In this document: piece by piece, positions 33,647 through 44,839 of the stretch
How the letters are laid out: every line of letters begins with the position of its first letter
Numbering within the stretch: position 1 is the stretch's first letter
Source: Datura wrightii
Lineage: Eukaryota; Streptophyta; Magnoliopsida; Solanales; Solanaceae
Length of the DNA stretch: 64,000 nt
Reading direction: 5' to 3'
Assembly (NCBI GenBank): GCA_035772735.1
Contig: JASDFA010000006.1
Location: 26,887,501 to 26,951,500, forward strand
Notes under the pieces: generated by a model
Told to the model about the DNA's origin: nothing
Database searches by the model: none
What the model saw: the letters and a program-made list of their open reading frames with translations, nothing else
Made by a program: the position numbers and the translations under genes

Positions 33647-36600
33647 TCAAGCTTGAAATCTAGACCTCATGTCATCCTAAACTTCCCAAGTCATCTCCTC
33701 TATATTTTTGTTCCTCCATAAGACTTTAACGAAGGCTACATATTTAGTCCTTAATCTACAGACCTGCAGATCTAGTATAACAACTGGAGTCTCTTTGTAG
33801 GACAATTTGTCAGTGACTTGAACATCCTCAACCAGGACAACCCGGGATGGGTCTCCTATGCACTTTTGTAGCATTGATACATGAAAAACTAGATGAATAA
33901 ATTCTATCCCTGAAGGCAGTTCTAACTCATAAGCTCATCGACCTATCCTTTGAAGGATCCGATATGGGCCAATGAACCTAAGCTGAGATTTCCCTTCCTA
34001 CCAAACCTCATCACACCCTTTACAGGTGAAACCTTAAGAAATACCCAATCATCAACATTAAACTCGAGGTCTTTACGCTGTACATCGAAATAAGACTTCT
34101 GATGACTTTGGCTATTAGCAAACGCTCTCTAATAAGTTTCACCTTTTCTTCTGATTGATGTATCGTATCAGGTCCTATCAATCTTTCTTCCCCTACTTCA
34201 AACCATCCTATGGGGGACCTACATTTCTGCCCGTATAAAGCCTCGTAAGGTTCCATATGGATAGTGGAATGATAACTGTTATTGTATGCAAACTTAATAA
34301 TAGATAGGTGATCGTCCCAACTCTCTCCAAAGTCCAACACGCACGCCCGTAACATGTCCTCAAGTGTCTAAATCGTGCGCTTAGCCTGGCCTTCTATTTG
34401 GGGATGGAAAGTTGTACTCTAATTAACCTGCACCCCCAAAACTTTCTAAAATGACTGCCATAACCTAGCTATGAATTATGCCCCTTTGTTAAAAATAATA
34501 GATGTTGGCTGCCATGCAGTCGGACTATTTCTTTTATATATAACTCAACATAATTTTTGGCTGAAACATAGTCTTGACTGGTTTTGTCAATTTGTCGACA
34601 ATGACCCAAATGGAGTCGAATTTATGCCTGGTGCAAGGTAGCCCTGTAACAAAATCCATATTGATTGCTTCCCATTTCTACGTAGGTACAACTATCTCTT
34701 GAGTCGGTTTGCCAGGTTTTAATGTTCAGCTTTTACCTGTTGGTAATTAGGACACTGTGCTACAAACTCAGCTACACCTTTCTTCATTCCAGGACACCAA
34801 TATATCTCATTTATATCATGGTACATCTTCGTTGAACCTGCGTGAAGAGAGTGAAGAGAATAATGTACCTCTGCATAATCTGCTGTCGAAGACCTACTAC
34901 ATCTAGAACACAGAGTCAATCTCTGAATCTCAGGACAGCGTCTCCCGTTAACTCAAACGCCGAGAGTTTGCCCTGCTGAATTTTATCTCTGAGATGCACT
35001 AAGCTGGTCCTTGTATTGTCGCTTCTTCACCTCTACAACTGGAGATGATACTTCTATATTTTGAATCATGACCCCATTATCCTCTAAATCTACTATTGAG
35101 ACTGCTAGATTGGCTAACTGGTGCAGCTCTCGAGCCATTTCCTGATGTTCTAGCATCAAATATGCTAGACTGCCCATGGATCTGCGACGAAGGGCATCGG
35201 CTACAATATTAGCCTTCCCTAGGTGATATAGGATATTCACGTCATAGTCTTTCAGCAACTCTAGCCAATGATGTTGCCATAAATTCACTCTTTCTGTGTA
35301 AAGATATACTGGAGGCTTTTGTGATCCGTAAAGATATCTACATGGACACCATATAAATAGTGCCTCCAAATTTTCAAAGCATGAACAACTACAGCCAATT
35401 CTAAATCATGGGTGGGGTAATTCTTTTCGTGCTTCCTTAGCTATCTCGAAGCATAGGAAATCACCTTGCCATGCTGCATTAGAACACACCCCCATCCAAC
35501 ACCTGAAGCATCACAATATACTACATAGCCCTCTAGACCTTCCGGTAAGGCTTATACTGGTGCAGATGTCAATTTATTTTTTAGTTTCTGAAAACTCTGC
35601 TCACAAGCCTCAGTCCAGTGAATTTAGCTGCTTTATGAATCAATCTTGCCAACGATGCTGATAAGGTAGGTAATTCTTCTACAAACTTTCTGTAATACCC
35701 GGTTAACCCTAGGAAGCTACGAACCTCGGTAGGAGTCGTGGGTCTAGGCCATGTCTTTACTGCCTCGATTTTCTGTGGTTCAACCTGAATACGTGCATCT
35801 AACACTGTATGGCTAAAGAAATCCATAGAATTTAACCAAAACTCACATTTCAAGAACTTCACATATAACTGGCAATCTCTGAGGATCTAGAGTACTGTTC
35901 ATGAATAATCTCCATGTTCATCTTCTGATCGTGAATATACCAGAATATCATCAATAAACTCTATCATAAACAGATCCAAATATGGCCTAAAGATGTTGTT
36001 CATCAAATCTATTAACGCTATTGGGGCATTCGTCAATCCAAAGGACATGACCACGAACTCAAAATGACCATACCTACTCTTGAAAGTTATCAGAATATCT
36101 TTTTCCTGGACTCGCACCTGATGGTACCCTGACCTTAAGTCGATCCTGGAGAAATACTTTTCCCCTTCTAGCTGATCAAACAAATCATCTATCCTCGAAA
36201 GGGGATATTTATTCTTAATAGTAACTTTATTCAACTGTTGATAATCTATAAACCTTCATAGGGATCCATTCTTATTCCTTAAAAGCAAAATTGGTGCACC
36301 CCACAGTGAAGCACTAGGCCTGATAAAGTCCTTATCTAACAAGTCTTTCAACTATTCTTTCAGCTCCTTCAGCTCAACAGGAGCCATTCGATACGGGGAT
36401 GGATATAGGTTATGTATCTGGTGGCGTGTCGAAAGAGAAGTCAATCTCACATTTTGTGGGAATACTTGGAAGCTCATCTGGGAATACTTCTGAAAATTCA
36501 CTGACCACAAGAATAGACTGAAGTGTCGGGGATTCTGCCTGCATATCCTAAACCCTAACAATATAGTAAATACATCACTTTTTCTATTAGTTTCCTCGCC

Positions 36601-37100
36601 CGAAGATAGGATATAAACCTACTTTTTGGCGTAGCTGCATTCCTTTCCATTCTCGCACTACCTCCCTTGGAAAGTGAAATCAGACAGTCCTTGTCCAGCA
36701 CTCCACATTGGCATAACATGGTGCTAGCCAGTTCATGCCCATAATTACATTAAAATTAATCATTTATAGCTCTACTAAGTCTGCTAAAGTATGGAGACCA
36801 ACAACCTCTACTGTACAGCCCCCGTAATTCTCTTAGCAATGATAGAGTCGCCGATGGGTGTAGACACCGAGAATGGCTGCTGAAGCAATTCTGGTGTTAC
36901 CAAATTTTCATGTCACTAGTAGAGTAACGTAAGACAGATTAGAACCTAGATCTCAAAACATAAACAGGGTGAGAGTAGACATCCAGTATACCTGTTACAA
37001 CATCTGACGACTCTGACTCCTGTCGTCCTGGTAGGGCGTAAGTGTGCTTCAGACCACTGCCAGAACTAGATGCCCCAGATCTACCTCTGCCTCTACCAAC
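33647..37100 (-). pseudogene. B pol: PR-RT-RNase H-IN-chromodomain-like, heavily broken
   Basis: From high to low coordinates. Protease near 36940: a one-base indel falls at the D-x-G-S active site (about 36945-36955), followed by a stop. RT 35900-36300 with FIDD at 35947-35958 and a thumb part at 35581-35862. RNase H about 34983-35500 ('VADAL' kept). Integrase 34719-34919 HHCC, where the second Cys of the CPNC pair is Tyr (QCPNYQQV). The second catalytic Asp (S-D-R-G in relatives) is Asn at 34488-34490, next to a stop. The 'MLRACVLDFG' region is at 34020-34355. Tail 33677-33874 ('VKVLWRNKNIEEMTWE'), terminal stop at 33647. Both changed integrase residues fit G-to-A change on the coding strand. 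No autonomous function is expected. Confidence 0.9.
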
Positions 37101-37416
37101 TCTCGTCGGGACCTGATGGTCCATGATGATCTGATCTATCGCCCTGCTGCCGCTGAGGTAATGGTCTAGGTGGCCTACCAGACATCCCCAGCCTGGGTCC
37201 GCCCTGAAATTTTGCCTGCATATCAGTGGGCCTGGCCCTCCAACACTGCTCCTGATTCACTCTTTCTACTTTATACCGATACTTCCTAATCCCTTCTACA
37301 TTCTGAGCAAAAGCCTGGATGCGCGAAATGTCCATATCCTCTTATAGGGTAGTTGTAATACAGGTTTCCGCATACTCTGGAACAAGACCCATAATGAACT
37401 GGTGTACCTTCGCAGG
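37101..37416 (-). pseudogene. B gag, C-terminal half with the zinc knuckle deleted
   Basis: Continues the B capsid past element C. On minus it reads through 'MDISRIQAFAQNVEGI', then a basic Q/R/P-rich stretch ending near 'PRPLPQRQQG', and jumps to 'GRGRGRSGASSSGSG'. In the related element C the same two landmarks are about 290 bp apart and enclose two Cys/His knuckles. Here they are almost adjacent, so that piece is deleted. Confidence 0.8.
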
Positions 37417-37421
37417 CATGG
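37417..37421. repeat. TSD CATGG of element C (left)
   Basis: Identical to 47211-47215. Confidence 0.94.
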
Positions 37422-39588
37422 TGTTACACCCCGTAAAATTTCCAACACATAGATGGCCTTTTCACGTGTTGGTTAAGAGTATTTGAAAGTCGTACATGCT
37501 AGAAAAAGGCCCGGGAAAAGACCGTACGAGAAACCTGTCGAACCATCACGGAAGGAGCCGGGGCAGAGCCCCTCCGCGATGGCAACGTGTCACGGAGGTG
37601 GAGCCTCCGCGTTGGCTCAGTGACACGTTGGCCCTGTCCAGGCCGAAGTATATAAACCCCTCACTTCGGTTTATTTCATAAAATTCTTATAATTTCCAGA
37701 AGAAAACGTAGGGGAATAGGGGAGAACGAAGATTCCTTACCAATATTCGTCCTATTACGCCATCAAACGCGGTCCAAACTCAAATTAACTCCAGATACCG
37801 AGGTATTAAGCAGTAAGGAGCATTCCTACGGATTTAGTTTCGCGAAATTCGGCCGGCGAGTCATCGTGCTACCGAACTAAGGTAAGTGGAATTGCTCCAA
37901 ATTAGTGTCAATATACTCCTATCCCTAAAGTGAGTATTTCTCCCTTCTGTACTTTCGAAAAATAGTGAGTTTTTGACCGTCTTTCGATAAGCCAAAGTTT
38001 AGGCTATAAATATATCGAAAGTGACATTTTCTTTCAGAATATTGGTGTATTTAGTTCTAATTAACATATATATAAATGCAGTTGGGAGAAATAGCTCGAG
38101 TACTGACCGAGCATCGTCCGTTAGTCGGATAAACCGACGTTAAGGTATGTGAATCCAGTTTCTTTGGCAAGTTAGTAGTTTTAGCCTTGTATAGCACAGT
38201 AAACTCCGTAGTAGAATTCCCGGAGTTTAATATTGAATATTGTGCAAGTTCAGTAGATCTGGTTTGCGTTGTTATATCGTACACAGTCCGAAAGTTAGTA
38301 AAGCATGCGCCAAAATGGCAAGTTAGCATTCCAGACTCAGTATAGCCCAGTACGTGATTAGCAAGAATGTTCCTAGAATAATATGACAGACATTCAGAAT
38401 AAGAGTTAGTAAAGTAAAATCAGAACTCAGATAGTATTTTTCAGTTTAAACATGCTTGCTATATATGTGCTTATTGTTTGTTGATACTTGGTTGTGTTAC
38501 AGTTATAGATACAGTATAGGAGTCCTCCGTACTTAGACATGGTTATTTATATCGGAGGCTATGGCCCGAGCCGGAGACCCAGGGGGCCGGCAGAGGTGCT
38601 CGTAGTTAGCAAATGAGTGAAGTGACTTATTTTTGGCTGGTTTTGACCCGGGTAGGGGTATATAGATTGTTTGCTTGATTGGCGCCATCCGGCTTATGGG
38701 GGTTGGTATTGGCTCTTGTTTTCTATATATATATATATATATATATATGTATTTATGTGTTATATGTTAATTAATAGACAGCAGGCCTCCACGTCTACAG
38801 GTACGCTCCTGCCCTATCACAACGCAGAAAGTCTGATTCAGTTCATATCAGTTCTTACAAATTCAGTTATCTCCTGCTATTCAGAATTTATAGTTATGTT
38901 ATTTGTATTCAGTTGTATCCAGTTGCTTTGCATACTCAGTACCAGTGGTACTGACGCCCGTTTGGGGCGCTGCATTACTTGCCTGCAGGTACTCATAGAC
39001 GAGGAGGCGATCCCTCGTGATTCCATCCAGCTTGTAGAGTCATCAGCTCCTGTCATCTGGAGCTTGATAATCAGAGGTGTATTTCATTTTCTTTTATTGT
39101 ATAGTACGGGTAGGTCGGGGCCCTGTCTCGACCATCTTATCAGTATTCCTAGAGGCTTGCAGTCTGTATATATTTCCCTGTGGTTAGTTGTGTCGGTCGT
39201 GTGAGGCCGTGCGTTTTGTTTAGTTGTTTCGCACTGTTGATTATGTTGGCCGTGTGGGGCCATTGTCTGATAGTAGTGGTGACCTTGACGGTCACGTAAT
39301 TATTCAGTATTCTATTGTTGAGTTACAGATAATTAGACAGCATGGTGTCCTTGTCGGCCCGCATAGGTTTCCCCTTTGTAAGTATGTTTCTGGTTAGCTG
39401 AAGTTTTATTCAGGTGGCTATAGGCCCAGTCTATCGGAAGCTGTGTTTACAACCTTATATAGCCCATTGTTTCCAGAAATCTGAGTTAGAGCTAGCCAGG
39501 CACCAGATGTGCTTAGGCTCACCAGTTAGCAATCTAGGTCCTACTAGGGCACCAGGTGTCAGTCATACCCCCAAGGCAGGGCGTGACA
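37422..39588 (+). repeat. 5' LTR of element C
   Basis: 2167 bp, TGTTACACCCCG to GCGTGACA. TATA box at 37649-37656 and a short (TA)n at 38724-38748. It lacks a 213-bp block present in the 3' LTR. The 177-codon frame at 38671-39204 overlaps R/U5-type LTR sequence and has a counterpart in the 3' LTR; it has no recognised domain. Confidence 0.95.
37530..37656 (+). promoter_or_regulatory. C LTR promoter: palindrome cluster and TATA box
   Basis: GC-rich words (ccggggcagagcccctccg, tcacggaggtggagcctccg, cagtgacacg) at 37545-37640 form inverted pairs such as cggagg/cctccg and ggggc/gcccc. They are directly followed by tatataaa at 37649-37656 (equivalent in the 3' LTR at 44945-45074). It is the best preserved promoter in the window. 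Confidence 0.65.
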
Positions 39589-39592
39589 AACT

Positions 39593-39604
39593 TGGTATCA
39601 GAGC
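39593..39604 (+). other. Primer-binding site of C
   Basis: TGGTATCAGAGC, four bases after the LTR end, identical over 12 bases to the complement of the plant initiator-Met tRNA 3' end (from memory). Confidence 0.9.
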
Positions 39605-39803
39605 AGGTCGTGTCCCAGGGAGTCTGCAAGCCGTGCTAAGTAGAGTCTTGTCTATGGATGTGTTGTGCACCACATACTATAGGCAGGAGGCTGCGAGGCA
39701 TGATAGGATGGTTACTCTTCTTTCCCATTCAGTCATGCTATAGAGCGGTACAATATAGGGTTGGGTCCCTAAAACTTATCATATTCTTTGTCTACACATA
39801 AGA

Positions 39804-41180
39804 ATGGCAGACCAGCATCACCCTGCCACCGGCAGAAGATTAGACACAGCAGCAGGAGAAGGCACCAGCAGGATGCCTCAATTCCATTCAAAGTCAGTCC
39901 GATCTGAGGGCGATATAGAGGCTTCATCACAGCCCTCTCAGCAGTCCCCCTCACATCAGGAGCCATTGGGCAAGACACCGCCTCCGATAGCTCATGTACC
40001 TTCGCCATCAGACCAAGAAGTTCAGAGCGCAGTGGTTATGTTGGCACAAATGATGGCCACACAGCGCCAGTCAGTGCCACCTGTAGCAGCAGAGCCTTCA
40101 GGTGGGTCAGGAGTTTTTGGCACTAGGTCCCCCACAGTTCACTGGGTCAGATCAAGCAAAGGACCCTCAAGATTTCCTAGATCAGATGCAGAGAATTTTC
40201 TGGGTTATGCATGTGACCCCTACAGAATCAGTTGAGCTGGCAGTGTTTCGGTTGCGAGACATAGCTGTAGTATGGTATGAGAGTTAGGAAAGGTCTCGAG
40301 GGAGAGATGTTGCCCCTCCGACCTGGTCCAGCTTCTCGTAGGCCTTCCTGGACCGTTATTTGCCATGGAAGATCTGGCAGGCCTGGATGGATCAGTTTTT
40401 TTATTTAGAGTAGGGGGCGAGGAGTGTACGAGAATATGCCCTACAGTTTGACTTCCTATCCCGCTATGCTCCAGCTTTTGTGGACACTATGCCATCCAGA
40501 GTCCACCGGTTCATTATGGGTCTGAACCCAGAATATATTGAAGCTTGCATGACGGCTACGTTACGAGAAGATATGGATATTTCCCGAGTACAGGCCTTTG
40601 CCCAGACCATTGAGGGCCTTAGGCAGCGGCAACAGGGCAGTAGACAGACAAATCAGGAACAGCGCCGCAGAGACACATCAGATGGAATGCAGAGGGTGGT
40701 TCAGAGAGGACCTAGGCCCCGATCGTCAAACAAACCCCCTAGACCCCCACCTCCACCACAGTAGAAGCAGCGAGGTAGATTTGCTCGTCGAGGGCAGTCA
40801 GAGTCTGGCGGCAGTTCTCGAACAGTAGATTCTCCGCAGCAGAGAAGGGGAGAGCAGAGCAGATTTACACCCCCACCCTGCCCTAATTGCGGCCGACCTC
40901 ACATTAAAGCTTGTAGATATGGCTCCTCGGGGTGTTATATTTGCGGGCAGGAGGGGCACCGCATGAGAGATTGTCCGGCCAGGGACAAGAGAGCAGAGAT
41001 AGTCAGGATAGGGGATCCGCAGGGCCACGAGCTCCAGCAACCTCGGCAGGGCGTAGGCCCTCAGGTTCAGCAGGTAGAGGCCGAGGTAGATCAGGAGCTT
41101 CTAGCTCAGGTACGGGCTCAAGCCGTACCTATGCATTACCAGGGAGACAGGACTCAGAGGCGTCTCCAAATGTAGTGACA
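39804..41180 (+). pseudogene. C gag: capsid and two Cys/His knuckles, broken
   Basis: Starts at ATG 39804 (MADQHHPATG), with a Q/S/P-rich N-terminus. A frameshift near 40100-40110 moves the capsid to another frame: 'DPQDFLDQMQRIF', 'VELAVFRLRDIAVVWYES', 'YALQFDFLSRYAP'. TAG stops follow at 40286, about 40339 and about 40410. A basic Q/R-rich stretch leads to 'CPNCGRPHIKAC' and the CCHC knuckle CYICGQEGHRMRDC at 40933-40974, intact in all four ligands. A further TAG lies at about 40763. The C-terminal GRGRGRSGASSSG linker leads into the protease. Role: particle formation and RNA packaging in the live element. Confidence 0.88.
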
Positions 41181-44100
41181 GGTATGATGATTATCTGTTC
41201 ATGCCCTGCTTATGTACTGATTGATCCAGGGTCCACTCTGTCATATATTACCCCTTTTGTGTCTCGAAAGTTTAATGTCGCACCAGATTTATTACAGCAG
41301 CCCTTTTCAGTATCTATACCCGTCGGTGACTCCATTATAGCTAGTAGAATTTATCGAGGGTGTACAGTAGAGGTTGCTGATCGCCAGACTATAGTAGATC
41401 TAGTAGAGTTAGAAATGATTGATTTCGATGCCATTATGGGTATGGATTGGTTGGTGCCATGCTATGCTAACGTAGAATGTTGGACCAAGACGGTCCGATT
41501 CCACTTTCCAGGAGAGGCAGTGCGAGAGTAGAAAGGCAACACAGCTACTCCAAAAGGTAAGTTTATTTCCTACCTTCAGGCGAGGAAATTGATAACTAAG
41601 GAATGTATCTACCACCTAGTCAGGGTTCAGGATGTTCGGGTAGACTCTCCGAAACTTCAGTCTGTTCAGGTGGTGAATGAATTCCCTGATGTATTTCCAG
41701 ACGAGTTACCTGGTATTCCCCTAGAAAGGGAGATAGATTTTGCAATTGACTTGCTACCAGGTACTCAGCCTATATCAATTCCTCCGTATCGCATGGCTCC
41801 TGCTGAACTCAGAGAATTAAAGGAGCAGCCGAAGAACCTACTAGATAAGGGTTTTATCAGGCCGAGTATTTCACCATAGGGTGCGCCAGTCCTATTTGTG
41901 AAAAAGAAGGATGGCTCACTCCGCATGTGTATAGATTACCGGCAGCTGAATAAAGTTACAATAAAGAATAAGTATCCGCTTCCCAGAATAGATGATTTGT
42001 TTGATCAGTTACAGGGGCCCAGATATTTCTCCAAGATTGACTTGCGGTCCGGATATCATCAGGTTCGAGTTCGTGAAAGAGACCTTCCCAAAACGGCTTT
42101 CAGGACCCGATATGGACACTTTGAATTCCTAGTTATGTCCTTTGGTTGACGAATACCCCAGCAATATTCATGGACCTGATGAATAGCATTTTCAGAACAT
42201 ACCTGGACCTGTTCGTGATAGTGTTTATTGATGATATTCTGGTGTATTCTCGCTCTGAAGCAGATCAACAGGCTCATTTACGGCCAGTGCTCCAGATTCT
42301 TAGGGACCGTCAATTATATGCTAAGTTCTCCAAGTGTGAATTCTGGCTGAACTCAGTAGCCTTCTTGGGGCATATTGTGTCGGATGTTGGTATATAGGTT
42401 GACACGCAGAAGATAGCAATAGTTAAAACCTGGCCTAGGCCTACCACTCCAACCGAAGTCCGTAGTTTTCTGGGGTTAGCGGGATATTACAGGATATTTG
42501 TTGAGGGATTCTCTACTATAGCGGCACCTCTGACCAAACTGACTCAGAAAGCGGCAAAGTTTCAGTGGACAGAGGCATGTGAGCAGAGCTTCCAGGAGTT
42601 AAAAGATAGATTAACCTCCGCCCCAGTGTTAGCATTGTCAGAAGGTACAGAAGGTTATTCAGTGTATTGTGATGCATCAGGCGTTGGGTTGGGTAGTGTG
42701 TTGATGCAGCATGGTAAGGTGATTGTGTATGCTTCCAGACAGCTGAGGAAACACGAAAAGAATTACCCTACCCATGACCTGGAATTAGCCGCAGTGATCC
42801 ACGCCTTAAAGATATGGAGACATTACTTGTATGGCATCCATGTGGATATTTTCACAGATCATAAGAGCCTACAGTATATCTTCACTCAGAGGGAATTGAA
42901 TTTGCGACAGCGTCGCTGGTTGGAGTTATTGAAAGATTATGACGTGGACATTCTGTATCATCCGGGAAAAGCCAACGTAGTAGCAGATGCTCTCAGTCGT
43001 AAATCCATGGGAAGTTTGGCATATTTGCAGCCAAAGCAGCGGTAGTTGGTCAGGGAGATACATCAATTAGCCAGCCTAGCCATTCGTATAGTAGACACAG
43101 AGGACAACAGAGCGGTAATTTAGAACACCGCCATGTCATCATTAGTTGTCGAAGTAAAAGAACAGCAGTATGAGGATCCTGACCTGATCCAGCTCAAAGA
43201 CAAAATTCAGCAGGGTAAGGCGCCAGATTTTTAGATAACTGAGGAAGAAGTGTTGTTATGTAAAGGCCGCCTCTGTGTTCCAGATGTTTCAGGGCTCCGC
43301 CAATAGATTATGAATGAGGTACATTACGCCAGTTATTCTCTTCACCCCGGTGAGACGAAAATGTACCATGATATCAAGGAGAATTATTGGTGGCCAGGAA
43401 TGAAAAGAGAAATTACCGAATTTGTAGCCCAGTGTCCTAACTGCCAACAGGTAAAAGCGAAACACCAGAAACTAGGCGGGTTAACTCAGGACATAGCTGT
43501 GCCTCTCTAGAAATGGGAAGCAGTGAATATGGATTTTGTAGCAGGATTACCCCGTACCAGACATAGACACGATTCTATTTGGGTAATAGTTGACAAGCTG
43601 ACAAAATTAACTCATTTCCTGCCAGTGAAAGCTACCTTCTCGGCCGAGGATTAAGCCGAATTATATATCAGAGAAATAGTTAGATTACATGGAGTGCCAG
43701 TATCTATTATTTCAGACAGAGGAGCACAGTTTACAACTAGATTTTGGCATTCGTTCCAGAAGGGTCTGGGAACGCAGATTAATTTGAGCACATCATTCCA
43801 CCCTCAGACAGATGGACAGGCTGAGCTCACTATTCAGACGCTCGAGGACATGCTACGAGCGTGTGTGCTAGATTTTGGAGGTAGCTGGGACGAGCATTTG
43901 CCGTTAATTGAATTTGCTTATAATAATAGCTATCACTCAGCCATCCAGATGGCGCCCTTTGAAGCATTGTATGGGCAAAAATGCAGATCACCAGTTGGCT
44001 GGTTTGAAGTGGGAGAATCAGCATTGATTGGACCATAAATCATTCCACAGTTAGAGGAGAAGGTAAAGCTTATCAGAGAACGCCTACTGACTGCACAGAG

Positions 44101-44572
44101 CCGCCAGAAATCATATGCTGATGTGCGGCGCAGAGACCTGGAAATTGATGTGAATGACTGGGTATTTCTGAAAGTATCTCCGATGAAAGGGGTGATGAGA
44201 TTCGGCAAGAAAGGTAAGCTTAGTCCGAGATTTGTTGGGCCTTATCAGATTCGTCGAAGGATAGGCCGAGTAGCATATGAGTTGAACTTGCCTCCAGAAT
44301 TGGAATCCGTTCATCTGGTCTTTCATGTATCTATGCTGAGGAAATGCATAGGAGACCCATCCAGAGCAGTCCCAGTCCAGGATATCCAGGTTACGGAAGA
44401 GCTGGCCTATGAAGAGGTTCCAGTAGCCATCTTAGACAGACAGATTCGTAGATTGAGAACTAAGGATATTGCGTCTGTCAAAGTATTGTGGCGTAACAGG
44501 AACTGAGAGGAGATGACTTGGGAGGCGGAGGAAGATATGAAGACCAGATACCCTCATTTATTTCAAGCCTAG
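41181..44572 (+). pseudogene. C pol: PR-RT-RNase H-IN-chromodomain-like, broken by TAG stops
   Basis: Protease 41200-41460 with VLIDPGSTLSY. RT about 41810-42400 with 'IDYRQLNK' and FIDD at 42223-42234; one base is missing near 42147 after 'VMSFG'. RNase H 42600-43010 (YCDASG, TDHKSLQ, VVADALSR). Integrase 43310-44035 with HHCC intact ('QCPNCQQV'), D in NMDF, D in SDRGAQF, E in 'TIQTLEDML'. GPY/F and tail 44123-44572 ('VKVLWRNRN', 'EEMTWE'). Premature stops are nearly all TAG where relatives have Trp or Gln: 41530, 41877, 42397, 43044, about 43121, 43231, 43304, 43508. TAA occurs at 43653 and 44036, TGA at 44504. All catalytic residues I could check are present. Confidence 0.93.
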
Positions 44573-44825
44573 TCAAGCGACAAGTATGTTAGTATTATTA
44601 TCTTATGCAGTGCCTTGTAGTATATATAAATGAGAAGGTCTATTTTAATCTGTCATTTAAGTACTATAGTATTGTGTGGAGTACCTGTATGGGACTTTTC
44701 TGCATTTCAAGTTTTTGGGATAGTCCATATTACAGGGAAAACTCTGCCGAAATTTTTCTAAAAACAAGTTAAGTAAGTTGAGAAGTCCTTTAGATAAAAG
44801 TTTTCATTCGAGGATGAATGTTCTT
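44573..44825 (+). other. C 3' non-coding segment before the PPT
   Basis: About 250 bp between the pol stop and the polypurine tract, containing 'cattcgaggatgaatgttc', text shared with the 3' ends of related plant gypsy elements. No gene. Confidence 0.6.
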
Positions 44826-44839
44826 AAGGGGGGGGGGAA
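44826..44839 (+). other. Polypurine tract of C
   Basis: AA, ten G, AA immediately before the 3' LTR. Confidence 0.9.

Noticed and set aside
38671..39204. A 177-codon plus frame in the C 5' LTR, with a 175-codon counterpart at 46297-46824
   Set aside because: The two copies are identical by descent as LTRs, so shared openness is not evidence of selection. The frame crosses a TA microsatellite and has no recognisable domain.
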